A DNA stretch of 64,000 nt from contig NZ_CP039292.1 of NCBI RefSeq assembly GCF_004798665.1, positions 62,001-126,000 of the forward strand, written 5' to 3'. Positions 18,043 through 26,889 of this stretch are shown here, in pieces (the first letter of the stretch is position 1; each line of letters begins with the position of its first letter). Below the pieces are notes generated by a model. That model was not told the origin of the DNA. It searched no databases and saw only the letters and a list, made by a program, of their open reading frames with translations. A program made the position numbers and the translations under genes. The stretch is from Actinomyces procaprae (lineage in GTDB: Bacteria; Actinomycetota; Actinomycetes; Actinomycetales; Actinomycetaceae).

Positions 18043-18204
18043 ATGACCCATGAGAACCTGACCGGCACCTACACCGCCTCCGAGCTGGAGGAGCTGAATG
18101 ACATCAGCGCCTACGGCGGAACAACCCCCAGCTCCTGGCCCTGCGGCATTGGCATCACGACCACCATCTGCCCGACCGCAGTATGCACTAGCAAGTGCCG
18201 GTGA
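18043..18204 (+). CDS. lanA2: Two-component lanthipeptide precursor, beta peptide
   Basis: The 53-aa precursor has leader MTHENLTGTYTASELEEL... ending NDISAYGG (Gly25-Gly26) and a 27-residue core beginning TTPSSWPCGIGITTTIC and ending PTAVCTSKCR. The TT..WPC start and CPTxxCTSxC end match haloduracin beta and lichenicidin beta, the pore-forming partners of two-component lantibiotics. Four Cys and at least nine Ser/Thr allow four thioether rings. The ribosome site (ACCGAAAGGACAC) nearly copies that of the alpha gene 55 bp upstream, suggesting co-expression at similar levels. Haloduracin- and lichenicidin-type beta peptides are further trimmed by a separate protease; no such protease gene is visible in this window. 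Confidence 0.95.
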   Translation: MTHENLTGTYTASELEELNDISAYGGTTPSSWPCGIGITTTICPTAVCTSKCR

Positions 18205-18212
18205 CCAATCGC

Positions 18213-18255
18213 TGAGGGGAGGGAGGGAGTACTGCTTCCTCCCTCCCTCCCCTCA
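18213..18255 (+). terminator. Perfect 17-bp hairpin between precursors and lanM1
   Basis: Arms TGAGGGGAGGGAGGGAG (18213-18229) and the exact complement (18239-18255) have a 9-nt loop and are followed by a pyrimidine-rich tract CTTCTCCTCCTC. The position, 8 bp past lanA2 and 47 bp before lanM1, is that of an attenuator or RNA-stabilising hairpin that would keep precursor mRNA in excess over synthetase mRNA. Confidence 0.8.
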
Positions 18256-18302
18256 CTTCTCCTCCTCAGCACCTCCTCCTTGACGGAAAGAGACCTCCGC
18301 AC

Positions 18303-21218
18303 ATGACGACCCTGGACGCCACCGACCTCTTCCCAGAGCTCGACAGCATTCGCCTGAGCGACTACCTCGAGCGCATGAGCGAGGTCTCGCTCCCACCCTC
18401 CAACCCCGGCGACGACATCGGCCCGCTCACCCTTCCTGCCAGCCAGGAACGGACCCCTTTCCAGCACCTGTACGAGGCCGTGGAGGCCGCTACCTACCAC
18501 CCTGGGAAGGAGCGCACCCACCGAGGCGATCTCCTGGCGACCGCCAGGAGCACCCGCCGCCGCATCGTTGTCGACTCCCTAGACAGCATCCTCACCCGTC
18601 CCCTTGTCAGCCTTCTCCGGAAGGAGCGCGATCAGGGGGCGCTGCGGGCGGACACTCCGCACGACCGCTACCGCGAATTCACCAGGCGCCTGGCCTCCCG
18701 CCCGTCTCTCATTCGCTCACGGTTCCCCGTCGCCTGGACCATGCTGATGACCACCATGAGGAACACCGAAGCCTTCCTCACCGAGCTCGTCCGCCGCCTT
18801 GAGCTGGACTGGGACGAGATCACCAGCGAGCTCGGCATCCCACCCACCGATACTGTCACCAGCCTTCAGACGGGAGGCGACTGCCACCACCACGGCCGTC
18901 GCGTCACCACCGTCACCACGTCCAGCGGCGTCCGATTCGTCTACAAGCCCCGCTCGATGGACGGCGAATGGGCCTATGAGCAGATCGTCTCCCGCCTGGC
19001 ACCCATCATCGGCCACTACCGCTCGGCTCACGTCATCCGCAAAGAGGGCTATGGCTACGCCGAGTTCGTCGAGGCCACCGACGACGTCAGCCTGGTCGAT
19101 GCTGCTGGACAAACCGGTGGCCTGTCGGCCCTGTTCTACGTCCTGGGATGCAACGACCTGCATGCGGAGAACGTCCTGCTCACCGCGGACGGCCCCGTAC
19201 CCATCGACATGGAGACTATGCTGCACCCCTACGTCCCCAACCAGGACGGCGGTAGTGCAACAGCCCACCACGAGGCCAACCGACTACTCGCCCAGTCAGT
19301 ATTCGGCACAGGCGTGCTGCCCATGGTCGTGTCACGTCCTGAGGACCCCGACTCCTACTACGACGTCGGCCTCCTCGGCCCGCAGGAGCAGGTCAACGGC
19401 GGGGCGTTCCGCCACCACGCCATCACCAACCCCTTCACCGACGAGATGTCAGTAATCCTCACCAAAGAGGGGACGGAGCCGGAGCCAGAGCGCCATCGCG
19501 GCACTGACCTGGACGAGGTGCGCGCCTGCTCGGACGCCTTCGCCTCCGCCTTCAGTCGGACCTACCGCGCTCTTATGGGCAGCCGCGAGACGCTGCTCAA
19601 TGTCGTCGCCGACTGCTGCTCGGGCCTGCGCCTGCGCTACATCCACAACCCGACCCAGTTCTACGCCCAGATCCTGTCCACACTCACCTCCCCACTCGCC
19701 GCAGGCTCAGCCGGGCTCGCTCGGATGCTCGCCCTGCGGGTCGGGCTGACGGGCACCTCCCACACGCGGCTCATCGCCGAGGAGGTGAGCAGCCTCCTGG
19801 ACCAGGACATCCCCTACTTCACCACCGACACGAGCAGGCCCCATGTCCTCGACGCCGCCGGCGCACGAGCCCTCCTACCACTGGACCGGGCGCCGATTGA
19901 TACTGCGTTGGAACGGATCCGGGCACTGGACGAGACCGATCTGGCCCGCCAGCTGCGTCTCATCCGCTCGGCCTTCTGTGGAATCGTTCCCGACGAGTCC
20001 ATCGCCCCGACGGCCCGCCCGGCACTCGCCCCCCGCCCGGCGTCGTGGGCGCCGAGTGAGGACCGCATGACGCTCACCGACCTCGCGGCGAACCTAGGCG
20101 GACAGATCGTCGCTCGTATGCTCACCGACACCGACTCTCGCCACCCGATGACGTGGATCGGCCCCCTCGCCTCAGTGGAGACGACCCGCCCCTGGCCCCC
20201 CGGCGTACTGGGATACGACCTCTACACCGGCCGCCTGGGCACCGCCCTCGCCCTCGCCCGCGCAGGTCGCGCGCTCAGCGACACGGCCCTCACCCGCGCA
20301 GCCTCCCAGATCTTCGACACCACCATCGACGTGGTGGGAGATGATCCTGAGGCCGCCTCCCCGGTACGAGGAACCTACGCGGGCGCCGCGGGCGTGGCCT
20401 GGGCCCTGTGGGCGGCAGGACAGGTCCTGGAGCGCCCCGACTGGTGCCGCTCCAGCGGTGACCTCCTGCGCCACCTGTGGAGGAGCACCCGCCCCACCGA
20501 CCCGGCGGACGAGCTCGACACCATCAGCGGAGTCATCGCCTCCTGGCGCGTGAGCCAGATGCTCGGCGTCACGGAGCCCATAGTCGGCCACGACCTCGAC
20601 AAGGCCCTTGCCACCATCACGGACGGCAGCTGGAAGGACACCGAGGTCGCCCACCACTCCGGCTTCGCTCACGGCACAGCCGGAGTCCTCTACACCGTCG
20701 CACAGCACCCTCAGGCTCAGCGCTACATACCCACGCTCCTGGACCACCTGGCCACCTTCTGGGACGAGGACAGCCGTAACTGGTTTACCGCCTCGGACCG
20801 CAGTCACGTCAACCACGGCTGGTGCCACGGACGCGCCGGCGTGCTCCTCGGCCTCGCAGCCGCCCGGCTCACCCAGGGACTCACAGACGTCCACCGGAGC
20901 GAGCTGACAGGGCTGACAGCCGACATCGCCAACGACGGGGCGGCCTACAACCTCACCTACTGCCACGGCTCGCTGGGCGACTACGACGCCGCCCGCTGGC
21001 TCATCGACCACGGCGCATGCACAGATACCTCCGTCCTGACCCGCATGGAGGAGGTCATCACCCCGCAGGCCATCGCCCGGAAGAGTCGCGATCCGCACAG
21101 TCGCTACTCCCTCAGCGACGGCCTGATGATCGGGATCGCCGGCTCACTCCTCCACCTGGCGGAACGCATCGACCCCACCATCACAGTCTCCCCGACAACC
21201 CTGGAGGTCCACTCATGA
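18303..21218 (+). CDS. lanM1: Class II lanthipeptide synthetase LanM, first copy
   Basis: The 971-aa bifunctional enzyme dehydrates Ser/Thr in the precursor core and closes thioether rings. The dehydratase half shows GGDCHHHGRRV, the kinase Lys in VYKPRSM, NDLHAENVLL and the acidic IDMETMLHP, the residues needed for phosphorylation and elimination in CylM-type enzymes; RYIHNPTQFY is the later Arg/Thr motif. The LanC-like cyclase half has the zinc ligands Cys841 (GWCHGRAG) and Cys887-His888 (TYCHGSLG). All key residues appear intact. Length is typical (900-1,100). It follows the precursors directly and overlaps lanT by 4 bp (ATGA). Which precursor it modifies cannot be told from sequence. Confidence 0.95.
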   Translation: MTTLDATDLFPELDSIRLSDYLERMSEVSLPPSNPGDDIGPLTLPASQERTPFQHLYEAVEAATYHPGKERTHRGDLLATARSTRRRIVVDSLDSILTRPLVSLLRKERDQGALRADTPHDRYREFTRRLASRPSLIRSRFPVAWTMLMTTMRNTEAFLTELVRRLELDWDEITSELGIPPTDTVTSLQTGGDCHHHGRRVTTVTTSSGVRFVYKPRSMDGEWAYEQIVSRLAPIIGHYRSAHVIRKEGYGYAEFVEATDDVSLVDAAGQTGGLSALFYVLGCNDLHAENVLLTADGPVPIDMETMLHPYVPNQDGGSATAHHEANRLLAQSVFGTGVLPMVVSRPEDPDSYYDVGLLGPQEQVNGGAFRHHAITNPFTDEMSVILTKEGTEPEPERHRGTDLDEVRACSDAFASAFSRTYRALMGSRETLLNVVADCCSGLRLRYIHNPTQFYAQILSTLTSPLAAGSAGLARMLALRVGLTGTSHTRLIAEEVSSLLDQDIPYFTTDTSRPHVLDAAGARALLPLDRAPIDTALERIRALDETDLARQLRLIRSAFCGIVPDESIAPTARPALAPRPASWAPSEDRMTLTDLAANLGGQIVARMLTDTDSRHPMTWIGPLASVETTRPWPPGVLGYDLYTGRLGTALALARAGRALSDTALTRAASQIFDTTIDVVGDDPEAASPVRGTYAGAAGVAWALWAAGQVLERPDWCRSSGDLLRHLWRSTRPTDPADELDTISGVIASWRVSQMLGVTEPIVGHDLDKALATITDGSWKDTEVAHHSGFAHGTAGVLYTVAQHPQAQRYIPTLLDHLATFWDEDSRNWFTASDRSHVNHGWCHGRAGVLLGLAAARLTQGLTDVHRSELTGLTADIANDGAAYNLTYCHGSLGDYDAARWLIDHGACTDTSVLTRMEEVITPQAIARKSRDPHSRYSLSDGLMIGIAGSLLHLAERIDPTITVSPTTLEVHS

Positions 21219-23344
21219 GGCACCGTGTCCCCGTGCGCACCCAGGTCTCGCAGACGGAGTGCGGTCTCGCCTGCTGCCTGGCCGTCCTGGAGCACCTGGG
21301 GTGCTACCGCTCCTTCACCGACGCCCGTCGCTGCCTGCGACCAGGCCGGTCTGGGCTGTCCATCACCGAGCTGCAGGACTACCTGCGTGACAACGGCTGC
21401 AAGGTCCGCTCCTACCGGGCCGGGACCGGACGGCTGACCGAGCTGCCGCTACCGGCGATCGTCTTCTGGGAGAAGTCCCACTTCGTCGTCCTGGAGCACC
21501 TCGGCCGCCATCGGGTCAAGCTCATGGACCCCGCCCTGGGACGCAGGACGCTCTCACGCGCCACCTTTGACGAGAACTACTCCGGCGTGATCCTCACAGC
21601 CACGCGCGGGCCCGGCTTCCAGCCCCGACGCCGCCAGCCGCTGCACCAGTGGCGGCTGCCCGGACTCACCTGGGACCTCGATCTGGCCAGCACGGGAGTC
21701 ATCGCCGCGACGACGGTACTGACCTACCTCGTCACCCTCGTCATGCCGATGATCACGGCCCACCTCGTCGACCATGTGACCGGCGCACCCGCAGGCGCCG
21801 GGACATCGGCCCGTACCCTCCTGCTCGCCACAGCAGCCACCGTGGTGCTGTACATCGTCGTGGAGTACGTGCGCACCCTGGCTACCTCACGCGTGGTCAG
21901 ACGCCTGGGAGCCGGACTCATGCAGACCTCTTTCGGGCACCTGTTGCGCCTACCCCTGTCCTACTTCGCCACCCGCGTGCCCGGCGAGCTCATGCAACGC
22001 CTCGCCGGCGTCAACTACCTGCGCGACACCTTGTCCAGCCAGCTGGTGTCTTCCCTGTTCGACCTGGGAACAGCCATCGTCGTCCTCGGCTACATCTGGG
22101 TCGTCTCACCTCAGCTCGGCCTGGCCGCCACGGTGATCCTCGTCCTTCTCCTCGCCTTCCTCCTCCTGACCCGCCAGCCCCTCAGTCGGGCCATCGACGA
22201 GGAGATCACCGCGCTCATGGAGGCCCAGGGGGTGCAGTACGACGCGGTCTCCTCCATCGCCCAGATCAAGATCGGCGGCTACACCACGACAATGGAGAGC
22301 AAGTGGCGCAAGGAGTACGACCGCTCCCTCACCGCCCTCCACAGCAGGATGCGCTGGCAGAACGGGATCGTGGGCTCGGTCAGCGCCGCGTTTCAGCTCT
22401 TCGGCCCCTTCACGCTGCTGCTCTACGGCACGACGCTTCCCTCGACCTCCCTGGGGCAGGCTGTGGCCGTCTCCTCCCTGGCGGCCACGATGCTCGCCGG
22501 CGTCTCAGGCCTGCTGGGCACCTACACCGACTTCATCACCTGCTCCAACCACCTTGACCGCCTCGAGGACATCATCGCCACCGCGCCCGAGCCGACGGGC
22601 GGTGCGATCAGCGTCATCCGTGACGGCCGCATCGAGCTGGAGAACTTGTCCTTCCGCTACGCCAACGAGCCCGTACCTGTGCTCGACGGTGTCAGCCTGA
22701 CGATTCGCGAGGGAGAGATGACCGCCCTGGTGGGCCAGTCGGGCTCCGGCAAGACCACTCTGGCAAAGGTCCTATGCAGCCTCTACGCCCCCTCCTCAGG
22801 CCAGGTCCGCATCGGAGGCCACTTGCTTGAGGACTACGACCGGGACGCGCTGCGTCGGCACATCGGTTACGTCCCGCAGGACGTCACCCTCCACAACGGC
22901 ACCCTCATGGAGAACCTGGCCCTCGGCAGCGACATGCCCGAGGAGGAGATCGTCCGGCACTGCCGCTCCCTGGGCTTCCTCGACTTCATCGACAGCCTCC
23001 CGATGGGCTACTCCACCCAGGTGTCCGACCTCGGTGCGAACTTCTCCGGCGGACAGCGTCAGCGCCTCGCTATCGCCCGGGCACTGCTGCGCCGGCCCCG
23101 AATCATGGTGCTGGACGAGGCGACCAGCGCCCTGGACCGGCTGAACGAGCACCGCGTCAACAAGGTCCTCCGCGACCTGGGATGCACACGAGTCGTTATC
23201 GCCCACCGCCTGGAGACAGTGCGCTCCGCCGACAGCATCTACGTCATGGACTCCGGCCGAGTCGTCGAGCACGGCACCCACCAGAGCCTCATCCAGGCCA
23301 ACTCCACCTACGCCGCCCTCTACAAGAAAGGTGCTGCAGCATGA
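21215..23344 (+). CDS. lanT: LanT: C39 peptidase-containing ABC exporter
   Basis: The 709-aa protein cleaves the leader after the double Gly and exports the peptides. The frame is open upstream, but the start at 21215 is chosen because it gives the C39 domain beginning MRHRVPVRTQ, overlaps lanM1 by ATGA and has GGAGG 7 nt ahead. Catalytic Cys16 (SQTECGLACC), the oxyanion Gln10, His in KSHFVVLEH and Asp in LMDPALG are present. Six membrane segments follow (about 150-440). The ABC domain has GQSGSGKTT, FSGGQRQRLAIARA and MVLDEATSALD. Both precursors end their leaders in GG, so one LanT can serve both. It overlaps lanM2 by ATGA. Confidence 0.95.
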   Translation: MRHRVPVRTQVSQTECGLACCLAVLEHLGCYRSFTDARRCLRPGRSGLSITELQDYLRDNGCKVRSYRAGTGRLTELPLPAIVFWEKSHFVVLEHLGRHRVKLMDPALGRRTLSRATFDENYSGVILTATRGPGFQPRRRQPLHQWRLPGLTWDLDLASTGVIAATTVLTYLVTLVMPMITAHLVDHVTGAPAGAGTSARTLLLATAATVVLYIVVEYVRTLATSRVVRRLGAGLMQTSFGHLLRLPLSYFATRVPGELMQRLAGVNYLRDTLSSQLVSSLFDLGTAIVVLGYIWVVSPQLGLAATVILVLLLAFLLLTRQPLSRAIDEEITALMEAQGVQYDAVSSIAQIKIGGYTTTMESKWRKEYDRSLTALHSRMRWQNGIVGSVSAAFQLFGPFTLLLYGTTLPSTSLGQAVAVSSLAATMLAGVSGLLGTYTDFITCSNHLDRLEDIIATAPEPTGGAISVIRDGRIELENLSFRYANEPVPVLDGVSLTIREGEMTALVGQSGSGKTTLAKVLCSLYAPSSGQVRIGGHLLEDYDRDALRRHIGYVPQDVTLHNGTLMENLALGSDMPEEEIVRHCRSLGFLDFIDSLPMGYSTQVSDLGANFSGGQRQRLAIARALLRRPRIMVLDEATSALDRLNEHRVNKVLRDLGCTRVVIAHRLETVRSADSIYVMDSGRVVEHGTHQSLIQANSTYAALYKKGAAA

Positions 23345-26115
23345 CTGCCCCCGCCCTGCCCACGACACAGGCCCTGACCTCCGCCTTCGATGCCTTCCAC
23401 CCCTTCCTCGAGGCCGTCACGGCGCAGTCCCTCCAGCAGACCGAGGCCGCCGCGTTGCCCGCCCACCTCACGCACAGCGTCCACGACAAGATCCTTGAGG
23501 AGGCCTCCCGGATCTGGTTCCGTGCCCTCCTTGAAGAGTTTCACGAGTTCCGTCAGGACGCGGGCCTCCCCATGCAGGCCGACTCCCAGCAGGCCCTGCG
23601 GCGCTACGCCGCCCACCTGGGCAGGCCGGAGGTCGTCGCAGGCCTCCGGCTACGCTGGCCAACAGCCGACCAGCTCCTGCGTACTCGCGCCTCGATGCAC
23701 GTCGCCAACGCCTGGCAGCTGGCCCAGGCCTGGCAGGAGGACCGCCAGCACCTGGTCTCCTGCGGACTCATTCCGCCAGACTTCGACCCGGAGACCGTCA
23801 CCTTCGGCAAGGGCGACAGCCACAACGGCGGCCAGTCCGTCACGGTCCTGTCCTGCGCCAGTGGCGAGCGCATCCTGTTCAAGCCGCACAGCGCTGACGG
23901 AGACCTCCTGCTGGCAGACCTTCTCGGGCTCGTGAGCCGATACTGCGGGGAGGACCTGACCGGTTGCGCTCCCCGTACCCTTGCCGGCTCGTGGGGCAGC
24001 TGGCAGGAGTTCGTCCCCGCTCGGGAGCCCGCAACCCCCGGTGAGGTCAGTCAGTACTTCTACCGCTTCGGACTCCTGGCCGCCCTCCTGACCGCTATCG
24101 GCGCTGGGGACCTGCACCACGAGAATGTCATCGTGCGTGGACCCAGCCCGTGCGTCATCGACACAGAGACACTCCTTCAGCCCGGCACCGTGGGTCCTTC
24201 CAACCGTCTTGGGGACATCCTCCTCGAGGCGGGCGAAAGGTCTCCGGGCTCCACGCTCATGCTCCCCATGCGGGTGAGGGAAGGAGCCTTCGACATCCTG
24301 CTGTGCGCGCTGGGGGTCCCCTGGGAGCAGGTCTCCCGAAAGTCGACCTTCACCCTCCTCGACGACGGCACGGACGCCGTGCGGATGGCCCGCTCCGAGG
24401 TGCAGATCGACCATGAGGCCAACGTCGTGCGCCTCTACGGCGAGGTTGTCGACCCCGTCGACCACATCGACCGCGTCACTGCCGGATACCTGAGGATGCA
24501 CGCAGCACTGAGGGAGTGCCAGGAGGAGGTCGTCTCGCTTTTGCAGCAGTCCGGCTCAGGGACGTTCCGTGTCGTGCTGCGCCCTACGGAGACCTACACG
24601 AAGCTCCTGGACGCCTCCGTCCAGCTGAGCGCGCTCCGCGACGCCCGGCAGCGACAGGGGATCCTCTCCGTCCTGCGCGACCAGGACTACAACGACGACG
24701 GGGCCGTCGGGGCGCGAGAGCGGAAAGACCTTGCCAACTTCGACGTCCCGGCCTTCCAGGTCCGGGCCGACGGAACACGGCTGCTCCACCGTGGCCAGCC
24801 GGTATCTCGCCCCTACTTCGCCGCGAGCCCCGTCGCAGCGGCGACCACCTCGCTCCGGCGCTTCTGCCAGCGCGACCCGCTCTTCCACCACCAGGTTCTC
24901 GAGACCTCGCTCGGCGAGCTCGCTGCGGGGCAAGGACGTCCCTACCCCGCCCCTCTCGTCGAGGGAGCGCTGGAGGAAGACCCGAACCGCTGCGCGAATG
25001 GCGTCCTGAGGCTCCTGGAGCGCACGGCGCTGCGGGGTCTGACCGATGAGGGTCTGGGCGCCTCCTGGCTGTCCCACCTCGGCCACGACGGCCTGGAGAC
25101 CTTCGAGCTCGACCGGGTCATGTCGTTCCACGACCTCGGTGGTCTCGTCGCCACTCTGGTCTCCAGGCACCCCGGCTCGCCCCTGGCACGGCAGGCGCGA
25201 GCCGCACTGAGCACCCGGCTGGCGATCCAGGACGAGTCGGCTGGCACCCCGGTCCTGTCGGTGTTTGCCGGTCCGATGCACGGCTGGCTTCCAGATGACG
25301 ACATGGCTGCCGTCCCACCTGGCCCCCACGTGCTCGCCCGCCTGTGCCCACGGCCTGAGGACATCGATCTCATCACGGGCCTGTCTGGCAGCATCCTCGC
25401 TGCGGCGAGCCAGCCCGACCAGGTGGGTGACCGCCTCGTGGCCGCCCTCAGCCGGCTGGAGGAACTGCTGCCCGAGGTCCGCTGGGAACGGGACTGGTAC
25501 AATCTCGCCCACGGGGAGGTAGGGGCCCTGTGGGCCCAGGTCCGCGCACGCCACGCCCTCGGCCTTGCGGTTGACGAGCCGCTGACCAAGATCCTCCGCG
25601 GCCTGCAAGGCAGCCTGGAGGACACCCGGCTGGGCACGTCGTGGTGCGCCGGGGCCTCGGGCGGATTGATCGTTCTGTCCGACCTGCACCGGATGGGCCT
25701 TGAAGCGCCGCCCTCGACCGCCGGGGCCCTCGCCGCCCGGATCAGCAGTCAGGCTCTGGGAGAGGACCCCGTTGACCTGTCCGTGTGCCACGGGGTGAGC
25801 GGCTGCATACAGGCTCTTCTACTGGCCTCAGAGACGGGACTCCTTCCCGAGGGCATGACCCAGGCCGGCTTATTGTGGACCGGGGCCGTAAGCCGGGCCC
25901 GTTCCCGCGGTACCCAGACCGGCGCGGTCGGCCGCACGACCGTCCAGGGCTACATGCTGGGGTGGGGCGGCCTCCTGGACACCATGCACCGGCTCACACG
26001 GGGCCCCGGCACCTTTGACGCAGTGAGCCTGCGCCCCCGCCTGCCCGCCCCGCAGCATCATCTGATCGGAGGACCCGTTAGCCCGATGTCGGCCGTCACC
26101 CCGAAAACGGCCTGA
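23341..26115 (+). CDS. lanM2: Class II lanthipeptide synthetase LanM, second copy
   Basis: With ATG at 23341 (overlapping the lanT stop, AAAGG upstream) the enzyme is 924 aa. Dehydratase motifs are GKGDSHNGGQSV, ILFKPHS, GAGDLHHENVIV, CVIDTETLLQPG and VVLRPTETYTKLL. The cyclase zinc ligands are Cys769 (TSWCAGASG) and Cys816-His817 (SVCHGVSG), with a NLAHGEVG helix before them. It is clearly diverged from lanM1 (for example WCAG instead of WCHG), as expected when each synthetase serves one precursor of a two-component pair. It ends the tightly coupled M1-T-M2 block; 72 bp follow before the transporter genes. Confidence 0.95.
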   Translation: MTAPALPTTQALTSAFDAFHPFLEAVTAQSLQQTEAAALPAHLTHSVHDKILEEASRIWFRALLEEFHEFRQDAGLPMQADSQQALRRYAAHLGRPEVVAGLRLRWPTADQLLRTRASMHVANAWQLAQAWQEDRQHLVSCGLIPPDFDPETVTFGKGDSHNGGQSVTVLSCASGERILFKPHSADGDLLLADLLGLVSRYCGEDLTGCAPRTLAGSWGSWQEFVPAREPATPGEVSQYFYRFGLLAALLTAIGAGDLHHENVIVRGPSPCVIDTETLLQPGTVGPSNRLGDILLEAGERSPGSTLMLPMRVREGAFDILLCALGVPWEQVSRKSTFTLLDDGTDAVRMARSEVQIDHEANVVRLYGEVVDPVDHIDRVTAGYLRMHAALRECQEEVVSLLQQSGSGTFRVVLRPTETYTKLLDASVQLSALRDARQRQGILSVLRDQDYNDDGAVGARERKDLANFDVPAFQVRADGTRLLHRGQPVSRPYFAASPVAAATTSLRRFCQRDPLFHHQVLETSLGELAAGQGRPYPAPLVEGALEEDPNRCANGVLRLLERTALRGLTDEGLGASWLSHLGHDGLETFELDRVMSFHDLGGLVATLVSRHPGSPLARQARAALSTRLAIQDESAGTPVLSVFAGPMHGWLPDDDMAAVPPGPHVLARLCPRPEDIDLITGLSGSILAAASQPDQVGDRLVAALSRLEELLPEVRWERDWYNLAHGEVGALWAQVRARHALGLAVDEPLTKILRGLQGSLEDTRLGTSWCAGASGGLIVLSDLHRMGLEAPPSTAGALAARISSQALGEDPVDLSVCHGVSGCIQALLLASETGLLPEGMTQAGLLWTGAVSRARSRGTQTGAVGRTTVQGYMLGWGGLLDTMHRLTRGPGTFDAVSLRPRLPAPQHHLIGGPVSPMSAVTPKTA

Positions 26116-26187
26116 CAAACACACAACAACTGACTGTCCAAAAAACACCCATCACTCCAAACCGTTCTCAACCATGGGAGTATCACC

Positions 26188-26889
26188 ATGTCCATCATCC
26201 TGACTGACGTGTGCCAGGCCTATTCGGGCTTCGAGTTGCGCGACGTGTCCTTCGAGGTCTCCACCGGCGAGATCGTCGGCTTCCTGGGGCCCAACGGCTC
26301 GGGCAAGTCCACCACGTTGCGCATCCTGCTGGGCCTGGAGCGCCCCGTTCGGGGCACCGCCCTCATCGAGGGGACCCCTTACGCGAAGCTGCCTCAGCCG
26401 ATGCGCACCATCGGCTCCATCCTCGACGCCCAGTGGATCGCTGGGGGCCAGACGGTGACGCAGTACCTGAACTGGCTGGCCATCGCCGGGGGCCTGGACC
26501 GCTCCCGCATCCCCCTGCTGCTAGAGCAGGTCGACCTGGCCTACGCCGCCAAACGACGTGTCTCGCGCCTATCCCTGGGCATGCGCCAGCGCCTGGGCCT
26601 GGCCGGAGCGCTGCTGGGCGACCCGCGCTACCTCGTTCTGGACGAGCCGCTCAACGGACTGGACCCCGAGGGCATCCGCTGGTTCCGTGACCTGCTACGA
26701 GAGCTACGAGACCAGGGCCGGGGCATCCTGTTGTCCTCCCACATCCTGACCGAGGTCTCCGCCGTAGCCGACCGCGTCGTCATGATCTCCAACGGACGCG
26801 TCACCGGCAGTGGCAGCCTGAGCGACTTCGAGGCGGAAGGCAGCCTGGAAGACGCCTTCTTCAAGCACCTCGCCCCCAAGGAGCGGTGA
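26188..26889 (+). CDS. lanF: LanF-like ABC transporter ATPase (self-protection)
   Basis: The 233-aa ATPase has Walker A GPNGSGKST, Q-loop region ILDAQWI, signature LSLGMRQRLGLAGA and Walker B YLVLDEPLNGLDPEG, and resembles bacitracin/lantibiotic immunity ATPases (LanF/BcrA). It would drive removal of the lantibiotic from the producer membrane. GGGAG precedes the ATG. Its stop overlaps a GTG start of the permease. The location straight after lanM2 supports the immunity role; an export role for another compound is less likely. Confidence 0.9.
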   Translation: MSIILTDVCQAYSGFELRDVSFEVSTGEIVGFLGPNGSGKSTTLRILLGLERPVRGTALIEGTPYAKLPQPMRTIGSILDAQWIAGGQTVTQYLNWLAIAGGLDRSRIPLLLEQVDLAYAAKRRVSRLSLGMRQRLGLAGALLGDPRYLVLDEPLNGLDPEGIRWFRDLLRELRDQGRGILLSSHILTEVSAVADRVVMISNGRVTGSGSLSDFEAEGSLEDAFFKHLAPKER

